Assembly (NCBI GenBank): GCA_018524725.1
Contig: JAEUWP010000503.1
Span: 62,001 to 126,000, forward strand
DNA length: 64,000 bases
Reading direction: 5' to 3'
Source of the DNA: Podaxis mareebaensis
Taxonomy: Eukaryota > Basidiomycota > Agaricomycetes > Agaricales > Agaricaceae
Each line of letters opens with the position of its first letter. Position 1 is the stretch's first letter. This document shows, in pieces, positions 11,570 to 22,461 of the stretch. The translations under genes were made by a program, and so were the position numbers. The notes beneath the pieces were generated by a model. That model worked only from the letters and a program-made list of their open reading frames with translations, was not told the DNA's origin and did no database searches.

Positions 11570-13285
11570 ATGGCCGCTGACTTTTGGGCATCTTCACACT
11601 AGTTCAGTGAGCAGCTCACACACAAACAACTTCTTTTTCTCACTCCTCTATCCAGTAAACGATGGATCGTCGACCGCGCAACCGTCCGCAGGGCCAGGTC
11701 AGACGATCTCCAGTACGTCGATGATCCAGTCTATCTCGGGTACTTTGCAATCTATTTCGCAAACAGTACGCAAACAGTCTCTCATTCCTGGTCCGTGTAT
11801 TCACTCTGTCCTAGTTATCACAAAATTAGGCAAGAAGCTCGGTCTTCGTCAACGCGTTATCGCAACAGCGACTGTCTTCTTCCGGCGCTTCTACCTCAAG
11901 AATGCCTACTGCGAAACAGACCCCTTTCTCGTCATTGCAGCATGCTGCTATGTCGCTGCAAAGGCAGAAGAGTCCCCCGTTCACATCAGGACCGTCATCT
12001 CCGAGGCTCGCACTCTCTTCAGCCGTAAGTACATCCTACTCAGCTACCTCCATCCCCTAAATCTTCAGCGACACACAGAGGACATGTACAACGTTAAAAA
12101 CTTCCCAACCGACAACTCCAAACTTGCAGAAATGGAATTTTACCTCGTCAATGACCTCGAATGCGATCTCACCGTTTTCCATCCCTACCGCACCCTCCTC
12201 ACGCTCTGTAAGAAAGAGAGTGAGGACTCTGCAACGCCTGCCGAGGAAGGCGAGGCTGGCGAACTCGGAAACGGCGGTGTCGCGACCTCGAGCGGATTTG
12301 GTGGGAACCTCGGCGCAGGCATCGGCGCAGATGATGGGCCTAGGTATTGGGGTACTGGCGAAGGGAGGCTAGAACTCTCCGCTGGTGCCTTACAGACAGC
12401 CTGGTGTGCTCTTTTCCTCCATCTACCGATCAAGTCATTAAATAGTCACCGTACAGGTTTATAATCAACGATACATACCGTTCAGACATCTGTCTCCTCT
12501 ACCCTCCACACCTCATCGCGATCGCAGCTATCTACCTCACATTCATCCTCCACACCCCCACACGCGCAACCATCACCCCCCTCCTCTCCCCCTCCCCGAC
12601 CACAACACCAACACCCTCCCAACAAACAACAGATTCACCATCAACCAAACCCCGTCGTTCCTCCCGCAACGCTGCATCCTCCTCACAAACCAACACAGAC
12701 AAAAAGCCTCCCACACAACAAGACCCCATAACCTTCCTCTCAGAACTAAACGTCTCTCTCCCACTCATCGCCACAATCTCTCAAGAAATCATTTCCTTAT
12801 ACACACTTTGGGATCGATACAAAGAAGACGCACATCCCGAAGCCAAACTCTCCAATCCCACGTCCACGCCCAGCGCCAATGCCAGTTCAACTTCAACCTC
12901 CACACCAGGAAACGCATCCGGTGATGGAAACAGTGGAACACCCGGAGCTGATGCATCCACGAACAACGATAACGACACGAGTCTGGGTGAAGGAACGGAC
13001 GGAGGGACGTACATCACCCCTGCATTTTTGTCGAGTTTACTGTTACGAATGCGAGAGGCGCGAGTTTTGGACTTCACTCATGGACATGGACGCGGACATG
13101 GACAGGCTTCTGGTGTTGGTGGGTATGGGATTCAGCAAACCCATGGGCATGGACACGGACACCACCCCGTGCGTATGAGTATGAATGTCCCTATGAACGT
13201 CGGGAGTGTCGGTGTTGGTGTCGGGTTGCAAGGACGAAGTGGCGTTGTGAATAAAGTGTTGGAGCGGACGCAGGCTGCTGGGTGA
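11570..13285 (+). CDS. SSN8: Cyclin C, Mediator CDK8-module subunit
   Basis: Partner cyclin of CDK8 in the Mediator kinase module, nuclear. Exons 11570-11601, 11656-11765, 11815-12024, 12079-12403 and 12457-13285 join in phase to 501 residues. The start MAADFWASSHYKRW is the classic cyclin C N-terminus. The first cyclin box contains KKLGLRQRVIATATVFFRRF and the second ends with DICLLYPPHLIAIAAIYLTF. Fungal and animal cyclin C is usually about 280-350 residues. This one is longer because of a Gly-rich insert between the boxes (about residues 170-225), a Thr/Pro/Ser-rich insert after the second-box start, and a low-complexity tail with alternating His-Gly (about 445-465) and Gly-Val. Identity as cyclin C rather than another transcriptional cyclin rests on the N-terminus and box 1. 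Confidence 0.92.
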
Positions 13286-14463
13286 TTTTGGTTTTGGATT
13301 TCCTTTGGTTGGAACTTGATGACGAATTTTTCTTTTACTATTGTATTATTGTTCTGATACCAGTTTTCGATTTGGGTTTGGAAGTGGTATTTTGTCTTGC
13401 GCCGTGTATTTGTATTACGATACTCGAGTGATGAGTAGTCGACCCAGAAAGTTATCCTATAGGACTGCAACCTGGTATGCTAGACGAGTTGAATGTTAGG
13501 GTTCTAGAGCGCAACCCTTTGGTTTAACCCATTCCTTGAAATCGAATAAGTTCACCCCCTCAACGATCCAGCACAAAAGGGGATTTAGTGCTCACTCACT
13601 GTACAAGAAATTTTCGTAGAAACACTTGATTACTCGCTCCTATGGAACAGGATATGGTGAGGCTTGACGCACTGAGTGCATTGGACACGGCTTCCGTACT
13701 GCATCTGTGACTTGAATCATCTGCCAGCGAAAGGGGAGGTAACAAACCATCAGGTGTAACAGAGAGTTGATACTGTTCATTTTACTATTGGTACGACGAT
13801 ACTTAGTGGAGATATAGTAAAACTTGTATCTCACGTCGGTCTAGGGAGAATATGGGGCTGGCTTAACACTAAGCGCGGACCCATCGAACCCAAACGCCAC
13901 CGTTATGAGCAATTTTCAATCAATATCAAACTACAATTATATACCTAAAGTTGTCGGCACGTTACGAGCAAACGGACAGGTTTACAAATGCGAATCATAT
14001 TGGAGTTTTCTCGCTTCCAGCAACCAAGCACCATATTGCCGTAGGGAACGTGAGGAGGAATCACGTGACATTTTATTGGTTTCCGCGTAGTTCACATCTT
14101 TTGCCTCCCGCCAGCCACCATGAAGCTGTCTCCACCAGAAATGGTGTAACCTTTTTCTCATGGTCGATATTCTAGGCCTGACGTCGCTCACGCCAGAAGC
14201 GCCAACATGGTCCTTCTCAACTGTGAAGAAGGGAATCACCTACATAATGCCTTGTGTCTGGTAACCACCTTGACGCCACGCGTGCCGCACTTGGTCCTTT
14301 TCTACATCCAACCGGACAAGTTCTATTCACGATACAAGGCGAACGCCTTCAGTCAATTGCTCATATGCTTATCGGCCAATGCTCGTCTCTCGATGCTTGT
14401 CATGCTAAGAGTAGGTAACTAGAAAATGAACCATACAACTCGCCACGGGAAAGTAGTTGAACC
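13286..14463. other. Intergenic region without recognised gene
   Basis: About 1.2 kb between cyclin C and the cysteine-rich protein gene. Short ORFs (60-110 codons) on both strands show no domain and several overlap each other. The last 150 bases presumably hold the promoter of the downstream gene. I see no tRNA, repeat or transposon mark. Confidence 0.45.
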
Positions 14464-16547
14464 ATGCGCACTCCCTTTCCCCCGGCGGCAACGTTCTATG
14501 CGCTACACACATCTCTCTCGGCTTCCTTGGTGCAAGGCAGTCACATTATAACTGGAGGTGGCGTGTCGTTCGTTTCAGTGCATAGGACGAGCGATCGGCA
14601 CGCACTAGTCGAGCCGTTGATTAGGGCGAACCCACTCTCAAGGACCTCTCAAGGCACACTTCAAAAACGGGAGCCCATGGTGATCGAGGGTCTGCTCCAG
14701 ATCAGACAATCATGTCCGACTGGTTACGCTTTGTGCAGTGATGACACGAACTGTTGCCCTCTTGGAGGCAGCTGTTGCACTGGAAGTAAGGCGCCTGGTA
14801 TCGCTTACCACAGCCTAAAAGACTAAATTGATATCATTTACAGAGGGATGCTGTGGTCCAGGACTCTGGTGCTATTCTACGGGTTAATATTTCAACTTGG
14901 CCGTTAAAATTCGCACCCACTGACAAACTCGACCCTCGTGATTAGCTTGTTGTCGGAACGACGAAATAGGGTGTGCGGGTGTCAGTTGTTGCCCACTTGG
15001 AACGAACTGCTGCAAGGGTTAGTGCCCGTGTACTTCTTGACAGTGGCTTAGTAACGAAGTTTGTCCCCGAAAGAGGGCGGGTGCTGCAGATCAGCCCATT
15101 ACTGTGTGGTCGTCGACGGGGTGCCAGGATGCTGTCCTATTGGAAAAACATGCTCTAACCAATGCAAAGATCCCGGTTACCAGCTTTGCTCCAACGGGGA
15201 ATTCTGCTGTCGTGAGTAATTGTGCTCGCATCAGACATTCCGTTTCACTGATTCTTGTTTAAATAGCTCCAGGATACACCTGTTACAGGGATAACAACAA
15301 CTCACCAAGATGTCGCAATAGCGGGGACGGAGGGGAGCCCACAGCCCCTCCAGATCTAACAGCCCCTGGCGTCGGTCCTGGTGGTTCCGATACCCCCGAA
15401 ATTGGTCTTCCTGGTAGTAAGCATAGAGCCCTGGTAATGCCATGCCCAACGACTGATGGAGCCCTTAGCCAAAACGGTGTTATCACCACCATCTACAATT
15501 CTCCTTCCGACGACTCGTCCGACCGCCGGTGCCGGTCAGACCCTTATCACTTACCAGGCCACAGATAGTAGAATTACCTGGAAAGGTGACTGGAGTGTGA
15601 CCAACACAAACTGCACGACCAGCTTCTCATATCATGCGACTGCTCCTGGAGACTCCTTCGTATTCATTGCCCCTTCAGGTGCGTTACCTATAGTGGATGT
15701 TGTGTAAACGCGAGTTCCGAATAGATGTTTGTCCAAAGCATCGAAAATCTACCTCAACGTCGCTTGCACGAATGTTATATACGACGTATATATTAACGGC
15801 GCACGAACCACTCTCTCAGCCGATCCATCTAACAGTCCTGATGTCTGTGTTTACACCGAGACACCCTCTCTCGGCGTCAGCTCTACAAATGTCAACGTCA
15901 CTGTCGTCGTCGCTAATGGACAGATGAGCACTAGGGTTAAGAGGCAAAATTCAAACTGGTCGTTCCAATTGAACGAAATTCTGTGCGTGGTCAACTCATT
16001 CCAGACTACCTTGCCTTATGCGCTTTCCGACTCGTATTTTGATAGCGCATTGGACTCACCAGGGGGTCCCTCCGGATTTGGAACAATCACCTCGCCGGCT
16101 ACACCGTCGTCGCTTGAAACAGGCGGGGTGAGCGGTGCGTCTGGATTATTGGGGATGACATGGTTCCAGCACTTTATTGTTGTATTTCTAACCGGACTAG
16201 GCCTCGTGGAATGGTCTTCGTTGCTATCCCGCCCACGAAGTATTGAACCAATTCCGTTATGCCAAGAATTTGCTGAGTCAATGTCTCTTAGAATCATGGT
16301 CTTGAGAACGATGATTAGACATCTCCGCTGGTGCTTCACTGCCAGCTTGCTGGTGCTTCACTGCCAGCTTGCTGGTGCTTCACTGCCAGCTTGCTGGTGC
16401 TTCACTGCCAGCTCGCTGGTGCTTCACTGCCAGCTTGCTGGTGCTTCACTGCCAGCTCGCTGGTGCTTCACTGCCAGCTCGCTGGTGCTTCACTGCCAGC
16501 TCGCTGGTGCTTCACTGCCAGCTCGCTGTGCTTTGTTTCTCCGTTGA
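14464..16547 (+). CDS. Cysteine-rich secreted, formerly GPI-anchored protein, paralog 1
   Basis: Seven exons (14464-14785, 14844-14882, 14946-15017, 15074-15211, 15267-15413, 15469-15678, 15739-16547) join in phase to 578 residues. The N-terminus MRTPFPPAATFYALHTSLSA is signal-peptide-like. Then come four or five CC-containing modules (NCCPLGGSCC, GCCGPGLWC, CCPLGTNCC, GCCPIGKTC, FCCPPGYTC) of a knottin-like spacing. A Pro/Thr/Gly linker follows, then a beta-rich domain around DSRITWKGDWSVTNTNC. A hydrophobic segment (MTWFQHFIVVFLTGLGL) corresponds to the GPI signal at the C-terminus of paralog 2. Here the frame continues about 115 residues past it through a 22-bp minisatellite, so the usual stop seems lost. 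The paralog lies at 22462-23369. Confidence 0.7.
16327..16524. repeat. 22-bp minisatellite, nine tandem units
   Basis: Nine head-to-tail units of the 22-mer beginning GCTGGTGCTTCACTGCC and ending CAGCTT or CAGCTC. Units 4 and 6-9 carry C at the penultimate base, the others T. Each unit starts GCTGG and ends close to CCAGC, so single strands could fold into small hairpins. Because 22 is not a multiple of three and no frame contains a stop, all three plus-strand frames read through it. Confidence 0.95.
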
Positions 16548-16877
16548 CTCATTGACGGATTGAAATAGTAATTGTTGTAAACACAGGCCCGACATATCAC
16601 CCCGGAATCTTCCAGCATCTCGTCTTACCGGAGCCAGAATTATAAATGAGTAAGTTGAAGTGCAAGGGCTGATGGAGCGGTCGTTCTGGCCTCACCATCC
16701 TATTCATATCACACACTTACCTCTTCAACTCGAGAGCTTCAACACTTCACTCACAAAAAAACGCGACGTCCGTGAATGCACAAAGAAATAATATTATCAG
16801 AAAAAGGAACTAGATCACTGTACAACCAGCCTGAAACACGTCAAGAAACAATCGGAAACGAAGGGCGTGCAACTACA
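16548..16877. other. Intergenic spacer, convergent 3' ends
   Basis: Lies between the stop of the cysteine-rich protein gene and the stop of the disulfide isomerase gene on the opposite strand. Nothing beyond presumptive 3' untranslated sequence is seen. Confidence 0.5.
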
Positions 16878-18815
16878 TCAATCCAACCTAGTGCTCTTGT
16901 AATAATCCCTATCATTCGGCATATCGCTTCCCAACCACCTGAACATCAGGTAGAACACAACGGCAATGCCACCAACGATGAAAAGAACGCTCTTGAATGG
17001 ATGGAGGGTGATGTAGTACTCGATGCCACTCAGTTTATGATTGAGGTACTAATTGATAGTTTGGGATCAGGCAGAATCGTGTGACTAGGATGGAATCGAC
17101 GACGTACCCGAGCTAACCTCTCCACGGCATTCTGTGAGTGTTTATAATGCAGATTACCAGCCGCGGCTCTCTCAAGTGTAGCAAATAGCTTCTGCGTCGA
17201 TGTGAGTTTGATCTTGTGTCCGCTGGGATCCTCATCATAGTACACCAATCGCTACAAGTCGAGTCAATAACACTAAAAGCTCAAAAAGCAAGAATCTCTC
17301 ACCTTGTGATCAGCAATAACAACCTTAATATCATCCAACTCGTCCTGGTCATGATGTTTCTTAATCCCATACATGCTCTTCAACCAATCTTTCCACTTCT
17401 CCGCGTCCATCCACGTGAATACTACCTCTCTCCCATTCATCTCCCCGCTCCCTCCTGTCTTTGCCCTCCACTCCTTCGCCAACTGCTCCAGCCTCAGCTT
17501 CGCCTTACCCTGCATCTGTTCCGTTACAGCAGCTATCACCACAAGAGGTTCTTGCGGAGCGTTCATGACACTTTGGAATGAGTCGGAAGAGAGTTCGAGG
17601 AATGATGGAATGCGGTGGGTCATGAACCAGTGTTTCATGGATGAGAGTGGTGTGGTTGGGAAACCGTAGAGGTGACCTGCGGGTTTGTCCGCGTCGTGGT
17701 CTTTGAAGGCGAGAAGAGCCCAGGAGGCGGATGATGGGACTCCGTAACGAGAGAAAAGGTCTCGAGAGTTGGAGGCGTAGACGGGTGGAGAGCCAAGGAG
17801 ATGAGCAGAGGCTTTACGAGCGCTGTTCTGCATGAGCTGGTGAGGGAGGGATTCTGGATGTAAGAGAGAGAGTACATACCTTGACATCAGCATCTGAAGT
17901 TGAATATAAGAACAGATATAAGACGTTGTGCTCTTCAACCAATGTCTTCAATTGAGAATCATTGTCGAGTGGGTGAATCCGTCCCTCGACGGCTGTTTCC
18001 GCGAATGACTTCAGTTGGTCCAATCTCCTTCCACCATTGTACTCCGAGCGTATGCCTTTGTTGTAGTAGATCAGCGTGGGGTATCCTTGGATGTTCTCCT
18101 GTGCACACAGTGATCCGTGTGCCTCACAATCCACTTCTGCAACAGTGACTTTATTTTTGAGGTGAGCGGCCAGTTGGACCCATGTCGGCGCGAGTTTTTT
18201 GCAGTGTCCACACCAGGGTGCGAAGAACTTGATGAAGGCATGACTCTGTTGGATTGTCGCCATCAAGGTCGCCGAATCGTGAATGGGTAGGACTGCGCCT
18301 TGGGTGTTGACTACAGGTTGGGGTTCTTCTACTATTGTTGAGCCTTCCGACCATCGTTTCAGGAATTTCTTCAAGTCGTCCAAGTCTCGAGTGCCTTTGT
18401 ACTCCTCCACCATCTTCCCTTCCTCGTACATGAAGAGCGTCGGGTACCCCCTAACATGATTCGCGTCGCACAAGTCTATTGCCAAACAAACACCCCTATC
18501 AATCCTAGACATTACATTTCAAGGGGATATCGACTACGCACCGCCATGAACTGCGCAATTCACCTGCGCCAGATGCACGCTCGGAATCTCCTGCTCACAT
18601 TCCTCAACTAGCTTCTCCCACGTGGGCGCAAACCGTCTGCAATGCACGCAATAAGGTGAGAAATGCTCAACGAACCAAGGTCCCGTCTCCGTTGATTCTT
18701 TGAAATTAGCTGGTGTGAGTTCCTGGAGTTGTACGCCCGCAACACTTGATACAACAACAAGCGTTGTTAAGACGAGTGAGAGCGGTAGCTCCGTTAGAGC
18801 CTTTAAAATGTACAT
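16878..18815 (-). CDS. Membrane-anchored protein disulfide isomerase with two thioredoxin domains
   Basis: Oxidative folding enzyme of the endoplasmic reticulum. Exons 18815-18542, 18475-17880, 17827-17303, 17251-17108 and 17048-16878 join in phase to 569 residues. There is an N-terminal hydrophobic signal (MYILKALTELPLSLVLTTLV). Thioredoxin domain 1 (about residues 30-140) has the atypical active site YCVHCRRFAPTW. Domain 2 (about 165-275) has the canonical APWCGHCKKLAPTW and the cis-proline GYPTL. After a further thioredoxin-fold-like region comes a membrane helix near the C-terminus (SVLFIVGGIAVVFYLMFRW). There is no KDEL/HDEL, so retention would depend on the membrane anchor. The CVHC site probably shifts the redox potential. 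The gene is divergent from CGI121. Confidence 0.92.
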
Positions 18816-18981
18816 TTTGGATTTGAGGGAGAGGAAACCGGTTCCTCGAGTCCGAGAGGTAGAGGGAACAAGAAGTGGTCGTTATGATGGCTGTGTCGTG
18901 TCACTTAGCATGTAGTGACCCGGTTTGTAATCAAGGACTTATCAAACACTTCAAACTTGATTGGAACCCACCACCGCCCAT
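18816..18981. promoter_or_regulatory. Shared divergent promoter, PDI / CGI121
   Basis: 166 bp between the two start codons of oppositely oriented genes; both core promoters must be here. No TATA box is obvious. Confidence 0.5.
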
Positions 18982-19741
18982 ATGGACCTCTTCTATTTTC
19001 CACACCTCACTCCTGACCGCGCCACAACGCATATTGCATTATTTAGAGACGTGAAGAATGCCGCTGCCTTGAGAAAACGGATTATTAGCGCCTCAACAAT
19101 GGAGGGTGACGCCGGGGAACTAGAACGCGAGGAAGTTAACTTTGCCTTTATCGATGCACGCCTTGTCAGTCCTTCTTGTCTCCCAGCACTGAACGAAAGC
19201 TCGAATCAGTCGTAGATAACGAGTCGGCTTCATCTCCAAACTGCAGTTTATCAATCCATCCTTGCAGAAGCCCCAAATGCTCTGCGAACCAAGACCGTCC
19301 ACTCGGAGGTCCTCTGGAACCTGAACCCAACGAATAATGTATGTTACTTACTTTCGCCACCCAAATATTTGCTCACTGTTCACTATAGATCACGGAAGCT
19401 ATCCGCCGATACGGTGTATCTGACACCACAACTTCATTATTAGTGGTCCGGATTGACGCCGGCGCAGTCCCTGCAGAGGATATGGAATCGAGGATGAAGA
19501 AGGTCGTCGATGGCGAGCTTGTGCCACTTTCTCAGCTAGAAGAAGTGACGGACTGGTCAACAATCAAGAAGGTCTGGGATTCTTGATATTCTTCGGATAA
19601 TCGCTGACGGTCACTGAACAGTATCATAAACTTGGCAACGAACTCGCTATCAAGAGCGTACAAGGGAATGCAGCAAAAGAACGAGCTGTTGTCGATAATA
19701 TCGTTACAAGTACGGTTGCAATGAAAAGTGTCATGGCTTGA
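18982..19741 (+). CDS. CGI121: EKC/KEOPS complex subunit CGI121
   Basis: Accessory subunit of the KEOPS complex, which makes threonylcarbamoyl-adenosine (t6A37) in tRNAs and also affects telomeres. In the family it binds the Bud32 kinase and the tRNA 3' end. Exons 18982-19164, 19216-19338, 19389-19571 and 19622-19741 join in phase to 202 residues, typical for fungi. Landmarks are the start MDLFYFPHLTPD, the middle TKTVHSEVLWNLNPTNNITEAIRRYGV, and SLLVVRID followed by a C-terminal helix. The ATG at 18982 gives the usual N-terminus. A decayed partial copy lies about 1.5 kb downstream. Confidence 0.9.
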
Positions 19742-21180
19742 CCAACACATTACCCGCCCGATTTCCTTTCCAAATCGGATGATTTGCGCACGACCTGATT
19801 ATCCCACTGGCTCGCTGCTGACCATCTCACGTCAATCCAAAATAATGTCATATGAGCTCTGACCTGAGCGCCGGCGGAATGGAAGAGGTTCGTTGACGGC
19901 TGTATCACTCTGGAATTCTACGTCCATCCATGCCGGGATCCGGGCTCGATGTGATGAAGGATTTCAGACAGAATACCAACCAGACAGTGCCGAAACCTCG
20001 CGGTGTCAAGCACAGAAGTTAACGGCCTCACACCATCATCGTGGATCATGGTGACACGACCGACTGCCATACCACCTGCAAAGCAAAGATCTGACAGGTA
20101 GGTGGTGCAAAACGTGAACCAGGTCTTATGCGAACCGTGGAGGCCACTGTAGGCAACCATCTGGTATTCCGGTTCTGAGAGACATCTCAACATCGTTACA
20201 CCGTGCCGTATCTCTACGCCAACACACCATCTAAAGTAAACCATTCTCTCATGCACAGGAGGATGCTTCTACCCCTGTAACGCCCGCCAAGTCGTTTCGA
20301 GTATGACAAGATCATGATGTTCCAGTAGGGACTCGCATTAGCTTGACAGGTGTAACAATCTCAGATTTGACCTTTGCCTCAACGATGACGAGTGGTCCAT
20401 TATACGTGCTGTACATCAAATTGCACTTTCGTTTGAATAATTGCGGGGAGCTGCTTGGTTCAGAGGCAGCATCAATCAATCAATCAATCAATCAATGGCA
20501 GTGCTGCACCAGCGGATGTGGAGACCCTAGCATCTTCCTCTACTTCGACCGCTTTTTCCCCTGGCTCCGCTCCGCTATGTACTTACCATGTGGACCCCCA
20601 CAGCCACAACACTGCCTTCCGTAAATGGCGCATTCGAATCGGCAGGGGCGACATGACCCTAGTGCTTGCCGCTCTTCTCTCAATGGGGTTCATCCCCGTA
20701 TTCCGAAAGCGTCCGTTGTTCCCCGTTGTCCTCACGATACATACTTATTGTATGTGCTTTTCGCGAAATTTTAACTTCGATCTTGTATCGCTGGTGTTTC
20801 ATGATACGTTGTTCCGTAGATACCTTCTGGAATGATGCGCCCGTGTTTATCGAATTCACGGCATTAGCACACAAATGCAAGATTTTCGGTGAAGGTTTGG
20901 GCGAAAAGCTGGAAACTTAGCAACAGTCACCAGTATACTAGCGCAGGACGCTGAACGCGGCATAGTTCGAGCATAGAAGTTGTGGGCCATGACTAGCTCA
21001 ACAAAGTTACCAGACGTCCAGGAAGACTCGCACCATGTATCCCAAGACTCTCCTCTCGGGAGGCCTTTTGGAATAAGCATGCATCCAGTTCATGTGCCCT
21101 GCTTCGCGCCTCCTGGTATGTATCTCATCACTCACTGCAAATCATCTGCCCAAAGGGTTTATCCAACAGAGCTTCATTTA
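19742..21180. other. Intergenic region with a short tetranucleotide repeat
   Basis: No supported gene. A 112-codon minus-strand ORF (20256-19918) and a 126-codon plus-strand ORF (20455-20835) have no recognisable domain. A short ATCA microsatellite lies at 20471-20496. Confidence 0.4.
20471..20496. repeat. (ATCA)n microsatellite
   Basis: Six and a half perfect copies of ATCA. Confidence 0.9.
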
Positions 21181-21649
21181 ATGACCCGGATCGGCGCTGG
21201 AACCTGCAAGAATCCAGCTGTCCAGAATGAAGAAGACCGTCGGCGGTGACCTCGTCACAAGTGCCTTCTCAGAAGGCTCAGTACTCAGTGATGGGCTAAC
21301 CGAGAACCCAGAAGGTCAATATACATCTGGTTCTCTTAGGGCGGCTGTTAACAATTGAACGGGTTAGCATCATAACTCGGGAACGAACTTGAAATTGGAA
21401 GACGTAAAAGGGAATACAGCAAGGGAACATCGTGTTGTCGATATACTTGATGTTATTATAACCCACACCTGCCCTAACCCATACTCTGTCATAAACCGTA
21501 CTACCACACTCTGGGGACAAAGTCGTTTCTTTGTGCTTTAGTCCCCTCTTAGAACCCATGCTCAATCATACACTTAGCGCGAAACGCGGAGAAAAGTGCT
21601 ATGCGTTATGGCAGAGTCATTTTGAGTTACAGTTGCAATGAAGTCTTCA
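21181..21649 (+). pseudogene. Decayed partial copy of CGI121
   Basis: The stretch follows, in order, the last two exons of CGI121. Around 21190-21260 it resembles the exon-3 part coding IDAGAVPAEDMESRMKKVVDGEL. Around 21365-21450 it resembles exon 4 (GNELAIKSVQGNAAKERAVVDNIV), and around 21625-21645 the TVAMKS end. Many substitutions and indels destroy the frame. The similarity also seems to continue into the 3' flank (the CCATCTCACGTCA stretch near 21810 and 19825). It ends at a long palindrome. Confidence 0.6.
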
Positions 21650-21705
21650 TTGAGCGGTGCGTTGTTCTGGCTCTTCATGAAGAGCCAGAACAGCGCACCG
21701 CTCAA
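21650..21705. repeat. 56-bp near-perfect palindrome
   Basis: Two 28-nt arms without a spacer. Arm one begins TTGAGCGGTGCG and ends CTGGCTCTTCA; arm two is its reverse complement with a single mismatch (T at 21662 versus an expected C). It would form a 28-bp hairpin. It interrupts the similarity to the CGI121 3' end. Confidence 0.9.
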
Positions 21706-22416
21706 GTCGGATAATTACATTACGCTATTCGTTAGTTGCTGATCAGATCAACCCTGTAGGGTGTCTGGCTGTGAGTCACTATAAACAAGGAAACGGTGAT
21801 AAATTACACAACCATCTCACGTCAGTCAAAAAGAAAGTTCACGGGTTGTCTCGGGTTGCAACTGAAGGCATGATATGGGTGTGGAAATAGACGTCCTACA
21901 GGCTACCAAATGATAGAGTCACCCACGGGCGCGTACCGAATTCAGATGCCAAAAATGTATAGACACCCTCTCTTGACATGAAACAATGGCGAGATCCACG
22001 GTCGTTTACATGGTTCATTTGTATTTCGCCGGCAACCAGACACATTCTTAGCGATCTGTCGATGTTCCTGTGTTTCTCGCCGTCAACAGCCCGATTTGAA
22101 AGTACCACTAACCCTTTCCGCGGAACCGCTACAAATCGGGACAACCCAACGCCTCACCGGCCCACCCAAAGGGAGTAGCTCTGAAGAACACAACAGGAAA
22201 TAGTATAAGTTGTCCTTGGTACGATCGGAAGCTCTGAGCGCTCTGAATCAGATAAACATCTTAACGCCTGCATGTCGTACCTGTCATCGCCTCATGACAG
22301 ATATGCCATACGTCCAAACGTGTTCTCCCACCCAACGCGCCCTTTGCCCTTGTTTGACCAGATGCTTATCAGGTACGCGTGCTTTGTGACAACCTGTAGG
22401 GTCGGGACAGAGAGCC
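21706..22416. other. Intergenic, upstream of the second cysteine-rich gene
   Basis: Contains the tail of the CGI121-like similarity and then unassigned sequence. A minus-strand ORF of 82 codons (22144-21896) has no recognisable domain. Confidence 0.4.
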
Positions 22417-22423
22417 TATAAAA
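22417..22423 (+). promoter_or_regulatory. TATA box of cysteine-rich paralog 2
   Basis: A TATAAAA heptamer stands about 40 bp before the ATG at 22462. This favours a very short leader and start at 22462 rather than the in-frame ATG at 22423, which overlaps the box. Confidence 0.5.
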
Positions 22424-22461
22424 TGCCCCGTCCTATCGTTTGCGGAGAGACAGGTACAACT

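Noticed and set aside
16327..16524. CRISPR-like array
   Set aside because: Units are contiguous with no spacers, and the organism is a eukaryote.
16331..16563. Two further ORFs in the other frames of the 22-bp minisatellite
   Set aside because: They exist only because the repeat has no stop in any frame.
19918..20256. 112-codon minus-strand ORF downstream of CGI121
   Set aside because: No recognisable domain, no splice partners, and no support from the related sequence near 21.8 kb.
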